Of a stretch of 64,000 bases of DNA, positions 1 through 8,524 are shown one piece after another. The notes beneath the pieces were generated by a model. The model was not told where the DNA came from. It did no database searches and saw only the letters and a list, made by a program, of their open reading frames with translations. Both the position numbers and the translations under genes were made by a program. The stretch spans positions 744,001 through 808,000 of the forward strand of contig NZ_CP108046.1 of the NCBI RefSeq assembly GCF_041435115.1. Direction: 5' to 3'. Source of the DNA: Streptomyces sp. NBC_00289 (GTDB lineage: Bacteria > Actinomycetota > Actinomycetes > Streptomycetales > Streptomycetaceae). The number at the start of each line of letters is the position of its first letter. Within the stretch, counting starts at the first letter, position 1.

Positions 1-2
1 AG

Positions 3-38
3 GTTCTGGAGGAGAACATCACCCACGACCGTTCATGA
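3..38 (+). CDS. possible C-terminal end of a gene entering from the left
   Basis: One frame reads VLEENITHDRS and then TGA at the very start of the window. It could be the end of a gene whose body lies outside. Eleven residues are too few to name a family, and chance is a real alternative. Confidence 0.2.
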   Translation, partial: VLEENITHDRS

Positions 39-223
39 TCGCGGTTTCGGTGACCCTCCGTGGCCCCAGCACTGAAAGTGATCCAGAACCAGGATTCGGG
101 CGACGGCGAGACCCGTTCCCCTGTGGACAGAATCCGTGTCCGGGCGCCCACGTTGCGGGAGGGTTGACGGCGCAGGTCAGCAGATCGTGGGTGGAGGGCC
201 ACGTCCAGAGCAAGAGGCCGGCC

Positions 224-442
224 ATGGCGTTGCTGGAGTTCTCCGACCGGCTACCGCAGTGTTCACGCTGCCGGGGCAACCGCATCATAGGCGGGGTGGC
301 CCCGCAGGACGACGAACAGGGGCGGCCGGTCTACCTCGGGCTTCGCGTCAAGGAGGGCGCAGGTCTGCTGATGGAGTGGACGAAGGAGTGCACGGCCACC
401 CACGGCTGGTACCTGCCGGACACGCCTCCCGACCAGCCCTGA
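224..442 (+). CDS. small hypothetical protein
   Basis: This is a 72-residue soluble, charged protein of unknown function. I chose the internal ATG at 224 because a purine-rich AAGAGG sits six bases upstream. The protein has two close cysteines (CSRCRG near residue 13) and a third in TKECTATHGWYL near the end, which could bind a metal, but the spacing matches no family I know. No signal peptide or membrane segment is visible. The 180 bases that follow, up to the esterase stop, show nothing clear. Confidence 0.45.
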   Translation: MALLEFSDRLPQCSRCRGNRIIGGVAPQDDEQGRPVYLGLRVKEGAGLLMEWTKECTATHGWYLPDTPPDQP

Positions 443-621
443 GCCGTCATCGGCAGAAGCTGCCGGGCGCGTAGCGCCGCCGCGTCGACGGGCAGCGCGG
501 CCGCCGGGTCCGAAGGTGTCGAGGGCTGCGAGGCGATCTGGGCGCGGCAGTCCGCTGCGGATAGGGTGCAAAGAACGCGCGGCGCGGGCGCCCGGAGGAT
601 GGCCGCGCCACACCTTGTGGG

Positions 622-2028
622 TCAGAGTTTGCCCAGGTACTCGGTGGCCTCGATCTCGTTCAGGTGGATGAGGACGTCATGTGACTGGCCAAGGGCGATC
701 TTGTACGTCACGGGGTCGGGCCATCCGGCGCCGATGTTCCAGGTGACCCGCGACGTGTCGAGCCAGGCGCGCGCGGAGTTGGGGACCGTGCGCATGTCGA
801 GGATGTAGTCGTCCTGACGGACCTTGTCCAGGGTCTCCTCGTTGGAGCCGGGCTTCGCGGCACCCACGCTGTAGGTGCGCATCACGTTGTCGTCGGTGCC
901 GAACGCCTTGAAGGAGCCCTTGAAGAAGCTGAAGCCGATGCTGACGTACTTCCTGCCCAACGCGTCGCGCAGGAACGCCCCTTGGGTCTTGGGGTACCGC
1001 TCGTCGAAGGAGTCGTACGACACATGGGTGTTGTGCGCCGACAGCAGGATCCGGTCGCCGGTGTGCTTGTTCCACCAGGCCACGTTCTCCGCCATCACCT
1101 GGTCACGGAGCCTCATCATCTCCGCGACCTGGGCCTCGTCGGTGATGTCGAGGGAGTAGCCCTTGGCCATCTGATGGATGGCCCTGGCGTGCTGCACGGT
1201 CCACAGGTGCTCCTGCCGGTCGGCGCCGGAGCCGGGGCGCTGCTTGCGCAGCAGCTCGTACACCTTCCCGGTCCGCTCCGCCCGCTCCTCGCGCTCGGCC
1301 AGTGGCAGCTTCAGGTAGTCCCCGCTGTAGGTGCCGGCGTCGGTGGTCGGCGCCAGGCCGCGGTACAACTCGGCGACGCGCTCCAGCAGTTGCGGATACT
1401 GGCGCGCCACCTGGTCGGTCACCTTCTCGTACAGTTCCGGCCCGGCGTATCCCATGTCGTTGCCCATGAACTGCACCTTGTCCTTCGGGTGCTGGCGGTT
1501 GTAGTCCCGCATCCACTCGATGAGGTTGATGTAGTCCTGGTTGTTCCAGATCCGGTACGCCCCCTGGAACTCCTCGTTCGCTATGTCCTTGAGGTTGCCT
1601 TTGCCGTTCAGTACGTAGTCGTTGAGCCGTAGACCGCTGCTCCAGGCGAGCTCAAGGGAGAAGGTCCGGAAGCCCTTCTGCTCCACCAGGTAACGGAAGA
1701 CCCGGTGCTTCATGCGGAAGAAGTCCTGCGATCCGTGGCTGGCCTCGCCCAGACCCACTACCTCGGCGTCCGTGACCATACGGCCCAGCGCGTCCAGGTC
1801 CCGCAGACTGCCTTCGGGCTCGGTGCTCCTCAATGTGTGGGCACTGCGCTCGATGGCATCGACCACGCCGCCCGCCCGTTGCCCTGTGGCCGATGTCTTG
1901 GAAAGGCCGGCGGACGCTGGAACCTGAGTCGGTGACTTGTCCATGGCATCGCCGATGGCCGGAGTGGCAACCGCCACGGCACCGAGGGAGAGGAGGACCG
2001 AGTGGGCTTGATCCGCTTTGACGGACAT
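622..2028 (-). CDS. erythromycin esterase family protein, 5' end replaced by IS3 element
   Basis: The product belongs to the erythromycin esterase/EreA-like hydrolase family. The signature is clear: VGLGEASHGSQDFFRMKH near residue 90 holds the conserved Glu-Ala-Ser-His, and GNDMGY and LLSAHNTHVSY follow later. Such enzymes can open macrolide lactones, but many homologues have unknown substrates, so resistance is only inferred. The first seven residues (MSVKADQ) are encoded by the terminal repeat of the IS3 element at 2003-3282. The next residues, SVLLSLGAVAVATPAIGDA, are the second half of a signal peptide whose first half lies at 3283-3314. Any product from the IS-encoded start at 2028 lacks the positive n-region, so secretion is probably impaired. 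Confidence 0.8.
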   Translation of the reverse strand: MSVKADQAHSVLLSLGAVAVATPAIGDAMDKSPTQVPASAGLSKTSATGQRAGGVVDAIERSAHTLRSTEPEGSLRDLDALGRMVTDAEVVGLGEASHGSQDFFRMKHRVFRYLVEQKGFRTFSLELAWSSGLRLNDYVLNGKGNLKDIANEEFQGAYRIWNNQDYINLIEWMRDYNRQHPKDKVQFMGNDMGYAGPELYEKVTDQVARQYPQLLERVAELYRGLAPTTDAGTYSGDYLKLPLAEREERAERTGKVYELLRKQRPGSGADRQEHLWTVQHARAIHQMAKGYSLDITDEAQVAEMMRLRDQVMAENVAWWNKHTGDRILLSAHNTHVSYDSFDERYPKTQGAFLRDALGRKYVSIGFSFFKGSFKAFGTDDNVMRTYSVGAAKPGSNEETLDKVRQDDYILDMRTVPNSARAWLDTSRVTWNIGAGWPDPVTYKIALGQSHDVLIHLNEIEATEYLGKL

Positions 2029-2065
2029 CCGAGATCAGGGGTTCAGCCCCGGGAGGATGTCCATC

Positions 2066-2374
2066 ATGGAGAGCATGGGGAAGAAGAAGCCTCGCCCTCG
2101 TCGCTCGTTCACGCCGGAGTTCAAGGCGGAGATCGTCGAGCTGTGTCGACGCGGTGACCGCTCGGTCGGTCAGATCGCCAAGGACTTCGATCTGACCGAG
2201 ACCGCGGTGCGTGACTGGGTGAAGCAGGCCGAGGTCGATGCGGGCGAGCGGGACGGCCTGACCAGCAGCGAACGTGAGGAACTGGCCGCACTGCGGCGGG
2301 AGAACCGCCGTCTGCGTGAGGACGTCGACATCCTCAAGCGGGCCACGGCTTTCTTCGCGAAGGAGACCCGGTGA
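2066..2374 (+). CDS. IS3-family transposase OrfA
   Basis: This is the 102-residue DNA-binding subunit of an IS3 transposase. The helix-turn-helix lies in FTPEFKAEIVELCRRGDRSV and IAKDFDLTETAVRDWVKQ, followed by a leucine-zipper-like coiled coil (ELAALRRENRRLREDVDILK) typical of OrfA. I chose ATG 2066 because GGGAGG lies nine bases upstream; ATG 2057 directly abuts that site. The stop TGA (2372-2374) overlaps the GTG start of orfB at 2371, so the two are translationally coupled or fused by programmed frameshifting. Confidence 0.88.
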   Translation: MESMGKKKPRPRRSFTPEFKAEIVELCRRGDRSVGQIAKDFDLTETAVRDWVKQAEVDAGERDGLTSSEREELAALRRENRRLREDVDILKRATAFFAKETR

Positions 2375-3242
2375 CGGTGCACCCGTTCATCGAGGCGGAG
2401 AAGCGTGCAGGTCACAGCGTCAAACGAGCGTGTGAGCTGCTGAAGGTCTCCAGGACCGCCTTCTATGCCCGCCGCGCTGCCAAGCCTGGTCCCCGCGCGG
2501 TCCGTGACGCCGAGCTGGCGGAACAGATCGCCGACGTCCATACGAGATCGCGGGGAACCTACGGCGCCCCGCGCGTCCATGCCGTGCTCAAGCGGGCAGG
2601 CGCCGGATGTGGCCGCCGACGTGTCGCGCGGCTGATGCGGGCTGCCGGCCTGCAGGGCCGACACCGCAGACGACGGCACCTGACGACGATCCCCGATCCA
2701 CGAGTTGCCCTGCGGCCCGATCTCGTCGTCCGGGACTTCCAGCCCGACCCCGCCGGCCTGGATGCCCGCTGGTGCGGCGACATCACCTACATCGCCACGG
2801 AGGAGGGCTGGCTCTATCTGGCCACCGTCATCGACATCGCCTCCCGTCGCGTGGTCGGCTGGGCGACAGCCGACCACCTGCGGACCGATCTGGTCGCCGA
2901 TGCCCTCACGGCCGCCTGCCGCAAGCGCCGTCCCACCCGGCCGGTGATCTTTCACTCGGATCGTGGCTGTCAGTACACGAGCCAGCAATTCGCCGCGCTG
3001 GCAGACCAGTTGGGGGTGCGTCTGTCGGTCGGCCGCACCGGACAATGCTGGGACAACGCACTCGCCGAGTCGTTCTTCGCCACCGTCAAAGGGAGCTGCT
3101 CGACGCCGTCTCCTGGCCCAGCCGGGCCGCCGCCCGCACCGCGATCTTCGATTTCATCGAGGGCTGGTACAACTTGCACCGTCTGCACAGCAGCCTCGGC
3201 TATCGCAGTCCCGCCGAATACGAGACCGCACTCGCAGCCTGA
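2371..3242 (+). pseudogene. IS3-family transposase OrfB, frameshifted
   Basis: This encodes the rve-type integrase domain of an IS3 transposase. The catalytic triad is present: Asp in RWCGDITY, Asp in FHSDRGCQYTS, and Glu in NALAESFF 35 residues later. Just after FFATVK (position 3090/3091) the frame breaks: AAAGGGAG lacks one base compared with the expected AAACGGGAG. The proper C-terminus (ending LGYRSPAEYETALAA) continues in another frame to 3242. The read frame instead runs out of the element to 3435. The copy is probably unable to move by itself unless the missing base is a sequencing error. Confidence 0.85.
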
Positions 3243-3282
3243 CCACCACACCGATGGTGTCCGTCAAAGCGGAACAAGCTCA

Positions 3283-3314
3283 GAGGGAATGATTACTGCC
3301 TTGCGTCGCGTCAT
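3283..3314 (-). other. detached start of the esterase gene (first half of signal peptide)
   Basis: Read leftward from ATG 3314 this encodes MTRRKAVIIP plus two bases of a serine codon. Removing the IS3 element and one GAG copy joins it in frame to VLLSLGAVAVATPAIGDA, giving a normal signal peptide with a basic n-region and hydrophobic core. The rest of 3315-3430 shows no gene. Confidence 0.85.
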
Positions 3315-3430
3315 GGCTTCAGATTCCCGTGCGCACAGGGGTCGTCTCCAACCCATACGCTGCCCACCTCCGGGTACCGCAGGCACTACCGCCGGGACTC
3401 CTGGCACCACCATGTCCACGGCTTCCCGGG

Positions 3431-3470
3431 CGTGAGACAGGGCCCGGCTTCCACCGGGCCCTGTCTCACG
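3431..3470. terminator. strong hairpin terminator
   Basis: A perfect 17-bp stem (CGTGAGACAGGGCCCGG and its complement) closes a six-base loop. It lies downstream of the lamin-tail gene on the minus strand and upstream of the original esterase start, so it separates the two transcripts. There is no clear T-run, as is usual in Streptomyces. Confidence 0.75.
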
Positions 3471-3613
3471 TCATATCGCGGGTTCAACTCAGTTGTTCAG
3501 CGCGGAGATCATCAAGGCTGCAACCGAAGTCGGCCGCGACGTCACTCCGCACCCGCAGAACCAGCCGGGTGGGAAATGAGGTGACGGCCGGTGGGGCTCC
3601 ACCACTGCGGCGG

Positions 3614-4084
3614 TCAGCTCTCGTTGTGGCAGTTGTACGGGTTGGGGTCATCGAAGTCGTGGCCGGCGAAGCAGGCCCGGAAGTCGTAACCGTTGGGCTT
3701 GATCAGGAACGCCATGTCCTGGGTGTTGTTCCAGATGTAGTTGCCGCTGCCCCAGTACAGGTGGCCTGCGGTGTTGGTGCCCCGCCCGGTGTGCAGCTTG
3801 ACCGTCTTGCCCGCGCCGAGCTTGTACGACGGCAGGACGTAGCGGTGCCCCGCCGTATCCTCCACAGACCAGCCCTTGAGCTGCACCGCGGCGGAGTTGC
3901 CGTTGTGGATGTTGATCCACTCGTTGTTCAGGCTCGTGTTGGAGCGGGTGTCGCTGCCGGGGCTGTCGTACTGCCATCCGCCGAAGTGAACGGTCTTCGG
4001 ATCGGTCGCGGCAAAGGCCGGGGCGGTGGCAAGCGTGCCGGCGGCCATGGCGGCAGCGGCGATCAACACGGCGTACTTCTTCAA
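3614..4084 (-). CDS. secreted lamin-tail-domain protein
   Basis: This is a 156-residue exported protein with one lamin tail (LTD) beta-sandwich domain. The TTG start at 4084 is preferred because GGGAGGG lies seven bases upstream and the product then begins LKKYAVLIAAAAMAAG, a clean signal peptide that is probably cleaved after APAFA. The LTD follows from about residue 35 with NNEWINIHNGNSAAVQLKGW and LHTGRGTNTAGHLYWG. Bacterial LTD proteins are thought to bind cell-envelope components or nucleic acids; the exact role here is unknown. Two cysteines near the C-terminus (FRACFAGHD, YNCHNES) could form a disulphide. It stands alone, with a strong hairpin after it. Confidence 0.8.
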   Translation of the reverse strand: MKKYAVLIAAAAMAAGTLATAPAFAATDPKTVHFGGWQYDSPGSDTRSNTSLNNEWINIHNGNSAAVQLKGWSVEDTAGHRYVLPSYKLGAGKTVKLHTGRGTNTAGHLYWGSGNYIWNNTQDMAFLIKPNGYDFRACFAGHDFDDPNPYNCHNES

Positions 4085-4266
4085 AGTGGTCCCTCCCTGT
4101 GCATGGACACGCCCCAGCCTCGCGCTGCGGCGCAGGGAAGCCGGGGCAGCCGTCATGCTGACACACCGCACACGTGCGCCACATCGGTGGGGCACGGAAA
4201 TTGTCTTCAGAGACTGGGGAGCCCTGGGATGTCCTCAGGACACCCCCCTCCGAACGAGGATGGGCT

Positions 4267-4530
4267 TGCGTTCTGCCCGTAGCCGGCGTCGGCCACCAGC
4301 ACCGGCGGAACCAGACCCCAATACACCAGCCCGGCAACGGCGTCCAGAGCCAGGCGCCTCTTCTCCCGGTGTCCGATCTCCTCCGGGATCCCGGTCTTGC
4401 GCCGGCGGACCGGATCCTGCACCCACTCCTGGGGCACGAACAGGCGCCACTGCGGCGGACACGACGCGGTGTCGGAGACCGCGTGCACACTCACCGCGAC
4501 CTGACAGTTGGGCTGCTTGCCCACACCACA
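4267..4530 (-). pseudogene. IS701-family transposase fragment
   Basis: About 88 residues match the middle of an IS701-type DDE transposase, from CGVGKQPNCQVAVSVHAVSD through PQEWVQDPVRRRKTGIPEE to LVADAGYGQNA, which contains the second catalytic Asp. Both the N-terminal part with the DDTG motif and the C-terminal part are missing. No terminal repeats are visible, so this is a relic. The rest of 4085-4266 and 4531-4687 holds no recognisable gene. Confidence 0.75.
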
Positions 4531-4687
4531 CTGATGCTGGCCGCTCTCGCGCCGGCCGCGGTCACAGCCGTCGGCTGGACTCTGGCCATCCGCCGGCGCA
4601 CGCGGTGCGAACCGAACGGCGGGTCCCCACGCCGGCAGGGCGGCGGCCACGGCGTCACAGAGGGCAGCACTCCGCCGCTACCAGAGC

Positions 4688-5785
4688 TCAGAAGCGCTCG
4701 GGCACGTCATCGGCGGCACCTTGCCGGTTGCCGTACTTCTCGCCGAGTCCGCGGTAGCGCCAGACGGCCGCGGCGGAGAGCCAGGAGGCCGCGAAGACGG
4801 CGACCACGATGTAGCCGAGCAGTTCGAAGTGATCCGCCAGGGAAGCGTAGGCGGCAAGGGCTCCCCCGGCTCCGGTGGCGTCGGCAGCGAGTCCGGCGAC
4901 GTAGACACTGGCGATCAACGCGGCCACGGCCACGGTCATGCCGGTGGTCGCGATGTTGTAGTAGAGCCTGCGCGCGGAGCTGCGGTACGCCCACGAGTAC
5001 AGGCGTGTCATCAGCATGCTGTCGGCGGTGTCGAAGGCGCTCATTCCCGCGGCGAAGAGCAGCGGGAGGGAGAGGACGGCGAGGAGGGGCAGGCCGGACC
5101 CGTGGGTGGCGGCGCTGGCGGACAGGGAGAGCAGGGTGATCTCGCTGGCGGTCTCCAGGCCGAGGCCGAAGAGGATGCCGACCGGGTACATGTGCCATGA
5201 CGAGCGGATCAGCCCGCGGGTACGGCGGCCGAGGATGCGGTTCATCAGGCCCCGGTTGAGCAGCTGCTGCTCGAGCTCACCCTCGTCGAGCCGACCCTCC
5301 GCCATACGCCGCCACAGGCCGACGATGCCAGCCAGCACCATGACGTTGAGCACGGCGACCAGGAGCAGAAACAGCACGGCCACGACCTGCGAGACAAGGC
5401 CTCCGACGTGGCGGAAGGTGCCGATGCCCGAGCCGGCGGCGCCCGCGGCGAGCGCGACGACGAAGGAGAGGGCGAGGACCACGGTGGAGTGACCCATGGC
5501 GAAGAAGAAGCCCACGCCGACGGGTCTGCGTCCGCGTTGCATCATCAGTCTGGTGGTGTCGTCGATGGCGGCGATGTGGTCGGCGTCGAAGGCGTGCCGC
5601 ATCCCGAGGGTGTAGGCGAGGGTTCCGGCTCCGGCAAAGGCACCGGCGCCGGCCGGGCCGCTCGCGTAGAAGAGGTACAGGCTCCATCCGGCGACGTGCA
5701 GGGCCGCGATGACGCCGACGATGCCCGTGATGCGCAGCCGTTCGGCGCGGGTCCATCGGCCGGCGGTGATGGTCGTAGTGGTCAC
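4688..5785 (-). CDS. NiCoT-family cobalt/nickel permease (HoxN/NhlF type)
   Basis: This 365-residue integral membrane protein takes up Co2+ or Ni2+. The NiCoT signature in TM2 is intact (RHAFDADHIAAIDDTTR), and LGLETASEITLLSLSA and GMSAFDTADSMLMTRLYSW are the other conserved membrane motifs; about eight membrane segments can be drawn. I use GTG 5785 because AAGGA lies seven bases upstream and the longer reading has no membrane or domain character. It follows a nitrile hydratase whose alpha subunit has the cobalt-type claw. By analogy with NhlF beside the Co-type enzyme of Rhodococcus rhodochrous J1, it most likely supplies cobalt to that enzyme. Confidence 0.9.
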   Translation of the reverse strand: MTTTTITAGRWTRAERLRITGIVGVIAALHVAGWSLYLFYASGPAGAGAFAGAGTLAYTLGMRHAFDADHIAAIDDTTRLMMQRGRRPVGVGFFFAMGHSTVVLALSFVVALAAGAAGSGIGTFRHVGGLVSQVVAVLFLLLVAVLNVMVLAGIVGLWRRMAEGRLDEGELEQQLLNRGLMNRILGRRTRGLIRSSWHMYPVGILFGLGLETASEITLLSLSASAATHGSGLPLLAVLSLPLLFAAGMSAFDTADSMLMTRLYSWAYRSSARRLYYNIATTGMTVAVAALIASVYVAGLAADATGAGGALAAYASLADHFELLGYIVVAVFAASWLSAAAVWRYRGLGEKYGNRQGAADDVPERF

Positions 5786-5931
5786 ACACACATCCTTGGC
5801 AGGGGGCACCGCACGGTGCCGTGGGTCAGCTGCGAGAGGAGCGGGGCCGCACCCCGGCGGAGTCAGTCGCGGGTGCGGCCCCGGGGGACGGGAGGGAACG
5901 GACGTCCCGGTGGTCCGGGGCGTGGAACGGG

Positions 5932-6240
5932 TCAGGCCCCGAGCCGGGCACGCATCTCGTCCTCGGCGATCAGATCGTGATCGACCAGTACGCCTTCGAG
6001 TGCGGCGAGCCAGTGCTCGTAGTACTGCCAACTGTCCTGCTCCGTCGCGGAGGTGGCCTCCCACTCACCGATGGCGGCGACGAGTCTCTGCTGGAACGCG
6101 TCCCAGGGGTAGTGGCCGAACTCCGACAGGGCGACGGCGACGCCGAACGCGCGGCGCTGCCAGTCGGCGTCGAAAGTGGGTGCGTTCGTGTCGGTGACGC
6201 AGGTGTCGTGCAGGGGTGCGGTGGTGGCGGTGGCCTCCAT
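5932..6240 (-). CDS. nitrile hydratase accessory protein (activator/P14K-like)
   Basis: This 102-residue protein resembles the small activators, related to the N-terminus of the beta subunit, that load metal into nitrile hydratase. Recognisable stretches are DWQRRAFGVAVALSEFGHYP and DSWQYYEHWLAALEGVL, which parallel the beta-subunit lines EDWEQRIFGIHVAM and YRYYEKWLGG. ATG 6240 has AAAGGGG upstream. It lies directly after the alpha gene and before the cobalt permease, the usual place for a cobalt-enzyme activator. In known systems the activator swaps its alpha subunit with apoenzyme to insert cobalt. Confidence 0.85.
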   Translation of the reverse strand: MEATATTAPLHDTCVTDTNAPTFDADWQRRAFGVAVALSEFGHYPWDAFQQRLVAAIGEWEATSATEQDSWQYYEHWLAALEGVLVDHDLIAEDEMRARLGA

Positions 6241-6287
6241 GGGATCCCCTTTCTCCAAGTGTGGTTTCGCTGGTGCTCGGATACGGC

Positions 6288-6911
6288 TCAGGCGGCGGGT
6301 GACGGAGCCTCGGCGATGCCGATCATCGACTCGGTGGTGACCAGCGTGGCGAGTTCCTCCTCGGTCATGCCGTCGGTTCCTGCGGGCCGCTGCGGAACGA
6401 CGAACCAGCGCGAATGACCGCTGCTGTCCCACACGCGCAGTTCGACGGACGGGTCGACGTCCAGTCCCATCTCCTTGAGCACCACACGGGGCTCCCGGGC
6501 CGCGCGGGCGCGGAAGGTCGGGTCCTTGTACCAGTACGGCGGGAGGCCGAGCACGGGCCAGGGGAAACAGGAGCACAGGGTGCAGATGACCAGGTTGTGC
6601 ACGCCGGGGGTGTTGGCCACTGCTTGCAGGTGTTCGCCTTCGGCGCCGTCCATGCCGATGGGGAGGTCGAGTTCCGCGACGGCGGCCGGTGTGTCCTTGA
6701 CGAGCCGTTCGGCGAACTCCGGGTCGGTCCAGGCACGGGCGACGATCTTGGCTCCGTTGAGCGGTGTCATGTCGGTCTCGAAGTAGCCGAGCACCTTGTC
6801 GACGGTGGCGTCGGTGATCACGCCCTTCTCGATGAGCAGGGTTTCCAGCGCCCGCACGCGGGCGGCACTGCGGGCTTCGCGGTCCTCGGGGTAGCCGAAC
6901 TGCACGGTCAC
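6288..6911 (-). CDS. nitrile hydratase alpha subunit, cobalt type
   Basis: This 207-residue metal-binding subunit hydrates nitriles to amides. The claw motif C110-TLC-S-C115 sits in VICTLCSCFPWP; the Thr between the first two Cys is characteristic of cobalt rather than iron enzymes. C113 and C115 correspond to the residues oxidised to sulfinic and sulfenic acid. PYWYKDPTFRARAAREPR and WDSSGHSRWFVVP are family-typical. The GTG start at 6911 overlaps the beta stop (GTGA), so the two are translationally coupled and made at equal ratio. The usual amidase partner is not present nearby. Confidence 0.95.
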   Translation of the reverse strand: MTVQFGYPEDREARSAARVRALETLLIEKGVITDATVDKVLGYFETDMTPLNGAKIVARAWTDPEFAERLVKDTPAAVAELDLPIGMDGAEGEHLQAVANTPGVHNLVICTLCSCFPWPVLGLPPYWYKDPTFRARAAREPRVVLKEMGLDVDPSVELRVWDSSGHSRWFVVPQRPAGTDGMTEEELATLVTTESMIGIAEAPSPAA

Positions 6912-7660
6912 TGCTGTTCCTCCGTCGCGGGGGTGAGATAGGCCTGGTAGAGCTCGCCGTAGAGCACGGCGCCGGGTTCGGCGAGTTCGCCCCAGATGCC
7001 GGTGGGTTCGAAGCGGACGGCGTAGACGGGCATGGGCTCTCCGACGCCGTCGGGGCCGGTGGAGCAGAAGTAGCCGTAGTTGCCCTCGAAGACGCGCTCC
7101 ACGGTGCCGGTGCGGCCGCGCAGATTGCCCGGCAGCCGGGTGTGGTCGGTGGGCGGCACGTCCTTGACGGTCACTCGGTCGCCGACGGCGAAAGCGGGGG
7201 ACTCGGCCGGACCCTGGCGGGGCGAGTCGCCCTCGCGCAGGTAGCGGATGACTTGGTCGTCGATGCCTTCGTCCCCGCCCTCGGCGAGCGCGAGTCCCGG
7301 ATCCCGGAGGTATTCGTCGGCCTTCGCCTCCAGTTCCTCCTCCGTGATGTAGCCCTGGGAGACGAAGAATCCGCTGATGCCGCCGAGCCACTTCTCGTAG
7401 TAGCGGTACTGGAAGTAGGCGAAGGGGGGCATCGCCTCGGCGCCCTTGCGCAGGTCCGCCCAGGTCCAGACGGACGAGAAGGAGGTGGGCACGTCCTCGA
7501 TCGGGTACCGGGGTACGGCGTCTGGGAGGTGGGCGCTCAGGCCCATCATCGCGACGTGGATGCCGAAGATGCGCTGCTCCCAGTCCTCGACGAAGACGCG
7601 GGGTTCGTAGGTGACGGGGCCGACGTTCTCCAGGCCGCCCAGGTGGTGCTGTAGCTTCAT
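6908..7660 (-). CDS. nitrile hydratase beta subunit
   Basis: This 250-residue beta subunit starts with the family-typical MKLQHHLGGLENVGPV and ends in an SH3-like barrel (FAVGDRVTVKD, GRTGTVERVFEGNYG, YAVRFEP). The beta-before-alpha order is that of cobalt-type operons. The ATG at 7660 overlaps the stop of the upstream DUF1097 gene by four bases, showing a coupled operon. The beta subunit packs against the alpha subunit to form the active site. Confidence 0.95.
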   Translation of the reverse strand: MKLQHHLGGLENVGPVTYEPRVFVEDWEQRIFGIHVAMMGLSAHLPDAVPRYPIEDVPTSFSSVWTWADLRKGAEAMPPFAYFQYRYYEKWLGGISGFFVSQGYITEEELEAKADEYLRDPGLALAEGGDEGIDDQVIRYLREGDSPRQGPAESPAFAVGDRVTVKDVPPTDHTRLPGNLRGRTGTVERVFEGNYGYFCSTGPDGVGEPMPVYAVRFEPTGIWGELAEPGAVLYGELYQAYLTPATEEQQ

Positions 7661-8175
7661 GACCGTCCTTCCGGGGCCGGCTCGGTGGCCGGGCGGGGGG
7701 TCATCGCGGCTCCCCAGTACTCCGAGGCGATGCCGAACACCGCGCCCAGGACCATGGCCAGCGCCGCGACGAGCGCCGGGTTGCTGATGGATGTGGTGGT
7801 GATGTCGTGGCCGGTGGCGGCCACCGTGCCCACCGTGGAGGCGAATCCCCACACGATGGCCGGGAGTTTCGAGAGCAGGGGAATCTTCGAGGCCTGCACC
7901 ATGGCGGCGCTGCCGACACCCACGGTGATGGCGGCGGTGGTGGTGCCACCGCCCAGCGCGTGGATGACCAGCAGTGTCAGCGAGGCGATGGCAATGCCGG
8001 TCAGGTTCGAGGCGATCGATCTCACCAGGCCCTCGGTGCCGGCTCCGAGGATGAAGAAGGAGGCCCAGGCGATGAAGATGACCCAGACCGGAATGGTCAG
8101 GACGGTTGCGGTCATCAGCGTGGCGGCTCCTCCGAGTACGCCGATACTGATTGACAAAGCATCTAGCTGGCGCAT
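7657..8175 (-). CDS. DUF1097-family membrane protein
   Basis: This 172-residue protein has about five hydrophobic helices (SIGVLGGAATLMTATVL, PVWVIFIAWASFFILGAG, IAIASLTLLVIHALGGG, ALVAALAMVLGAVFG) and resembles DUF1097 proteins such as E. coli YcdZ. ATG 8175 has GAGGAG about ten bases upstream; the longer reading adds only non-hydrophobic sequence. It is the first gene of the nitrile hydratase operon and overlaps beta by ATGA. The function is unproven; movement of a small neutral solute such as a nitrile or amide is a guess based on position only. Confidence 0.75.
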   Translation of the reverse strand: MRQLDALSISIGVLGGAATLMTATVLTIPVWVIFIAWASFFILGAGTEGLVRSIASNLTGIAIASLTLLVIHALGGGTTTAAITVGVGSAAMVQASKIPLLSKLPAIVWGFASTVGTVAATGHDITTTSISNPALVAALAMVLGAVFGIASEYWGAAMTPRPATEPAPEGRS

Positions 8176-8226
8176 GGCTAAAACACTCCTCTGACGCCGA
8201 ATTCTTGTGACTCGGCGAAAATTCGT

Positions 8227-8301
8227 GCCCGAACACGGGCAGGCAAAATGGCCTGCTGAGGTGCGGAAGAGGATGGAGTGCCCTGACGTGAAAAGTTCAC
8301 G
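8227..8301. promoter_or_regulatory. cluster of inverted repeats in the nitrile hydratase leader
   Basis: Three short palindromes lie upstream of the DUF1097 start: GCCCGAACACGGGC (8227-8240), GCAGGCAAAATGGCCTGC (8239-8256) and CGTGAAAAGTTCACG (8287-8301). The first two are adjacent and could form leader hairpins; the third looks like a dimeric-regulator operator. None has been matched to a known regulator. Confidence 0.4.
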
Positions 8302-8495
8302 CAAGGCCCGGTCGGCGGTGCCGAATCCGGTATTTCGAGTGCCTCGATTCTTGCCGCATAGGTGCTGGCGGGGGACACTCGACCGCAGATGCCTTCAGCG
8401 CCGATTGTGTCGGCTCTGGCACGGCAAGACACCAATAGGTTCCGGCCACTTTGTTTCACTTAAATTAACTGCGGCTCAACAAATGATTTCCGGTG

Positions 8496-8524
8496 TTGAC
8501 GTTCGCAGAATTCTGGTATAGACG
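8496..8524 (+). promoter_or_regulatory. candidate sigma-70-like promoter for the GlxA-type regulator
   Basis: TTGACG at 8496-8501 is followed 17 bases later by TAGACG (8519-8524), or 15 bases later by TATAGA (8517-8522). It lies about 250 bases before the regulator start in an unusually AT-rich stretch. The remainder of the divergent gap 8176-8769 shows no gene. Confidence 0.4.

Larger units (their letters stand above)
2003..3282 (+). mobile_element. IS3-family insertion sequence, 1280 bp, GAG target duplication
   Basis: The ends carry imperfect inverted repeats that include CCGCTTTGACGGACA on the left and its complement TGTCCGTCAAAGCGG on the right, starting TG and ending CA. The bases GAG flank both sides (2000-2002 and 3283-3285), a 3-bp target duplication usual for IS3. 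Two overlapping frames, orfA and orfB, fill the element. Excising it with one GAG copy rejoins the esterase reading frame exactly, which fixes both boundaries. Confidence 0.93.
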
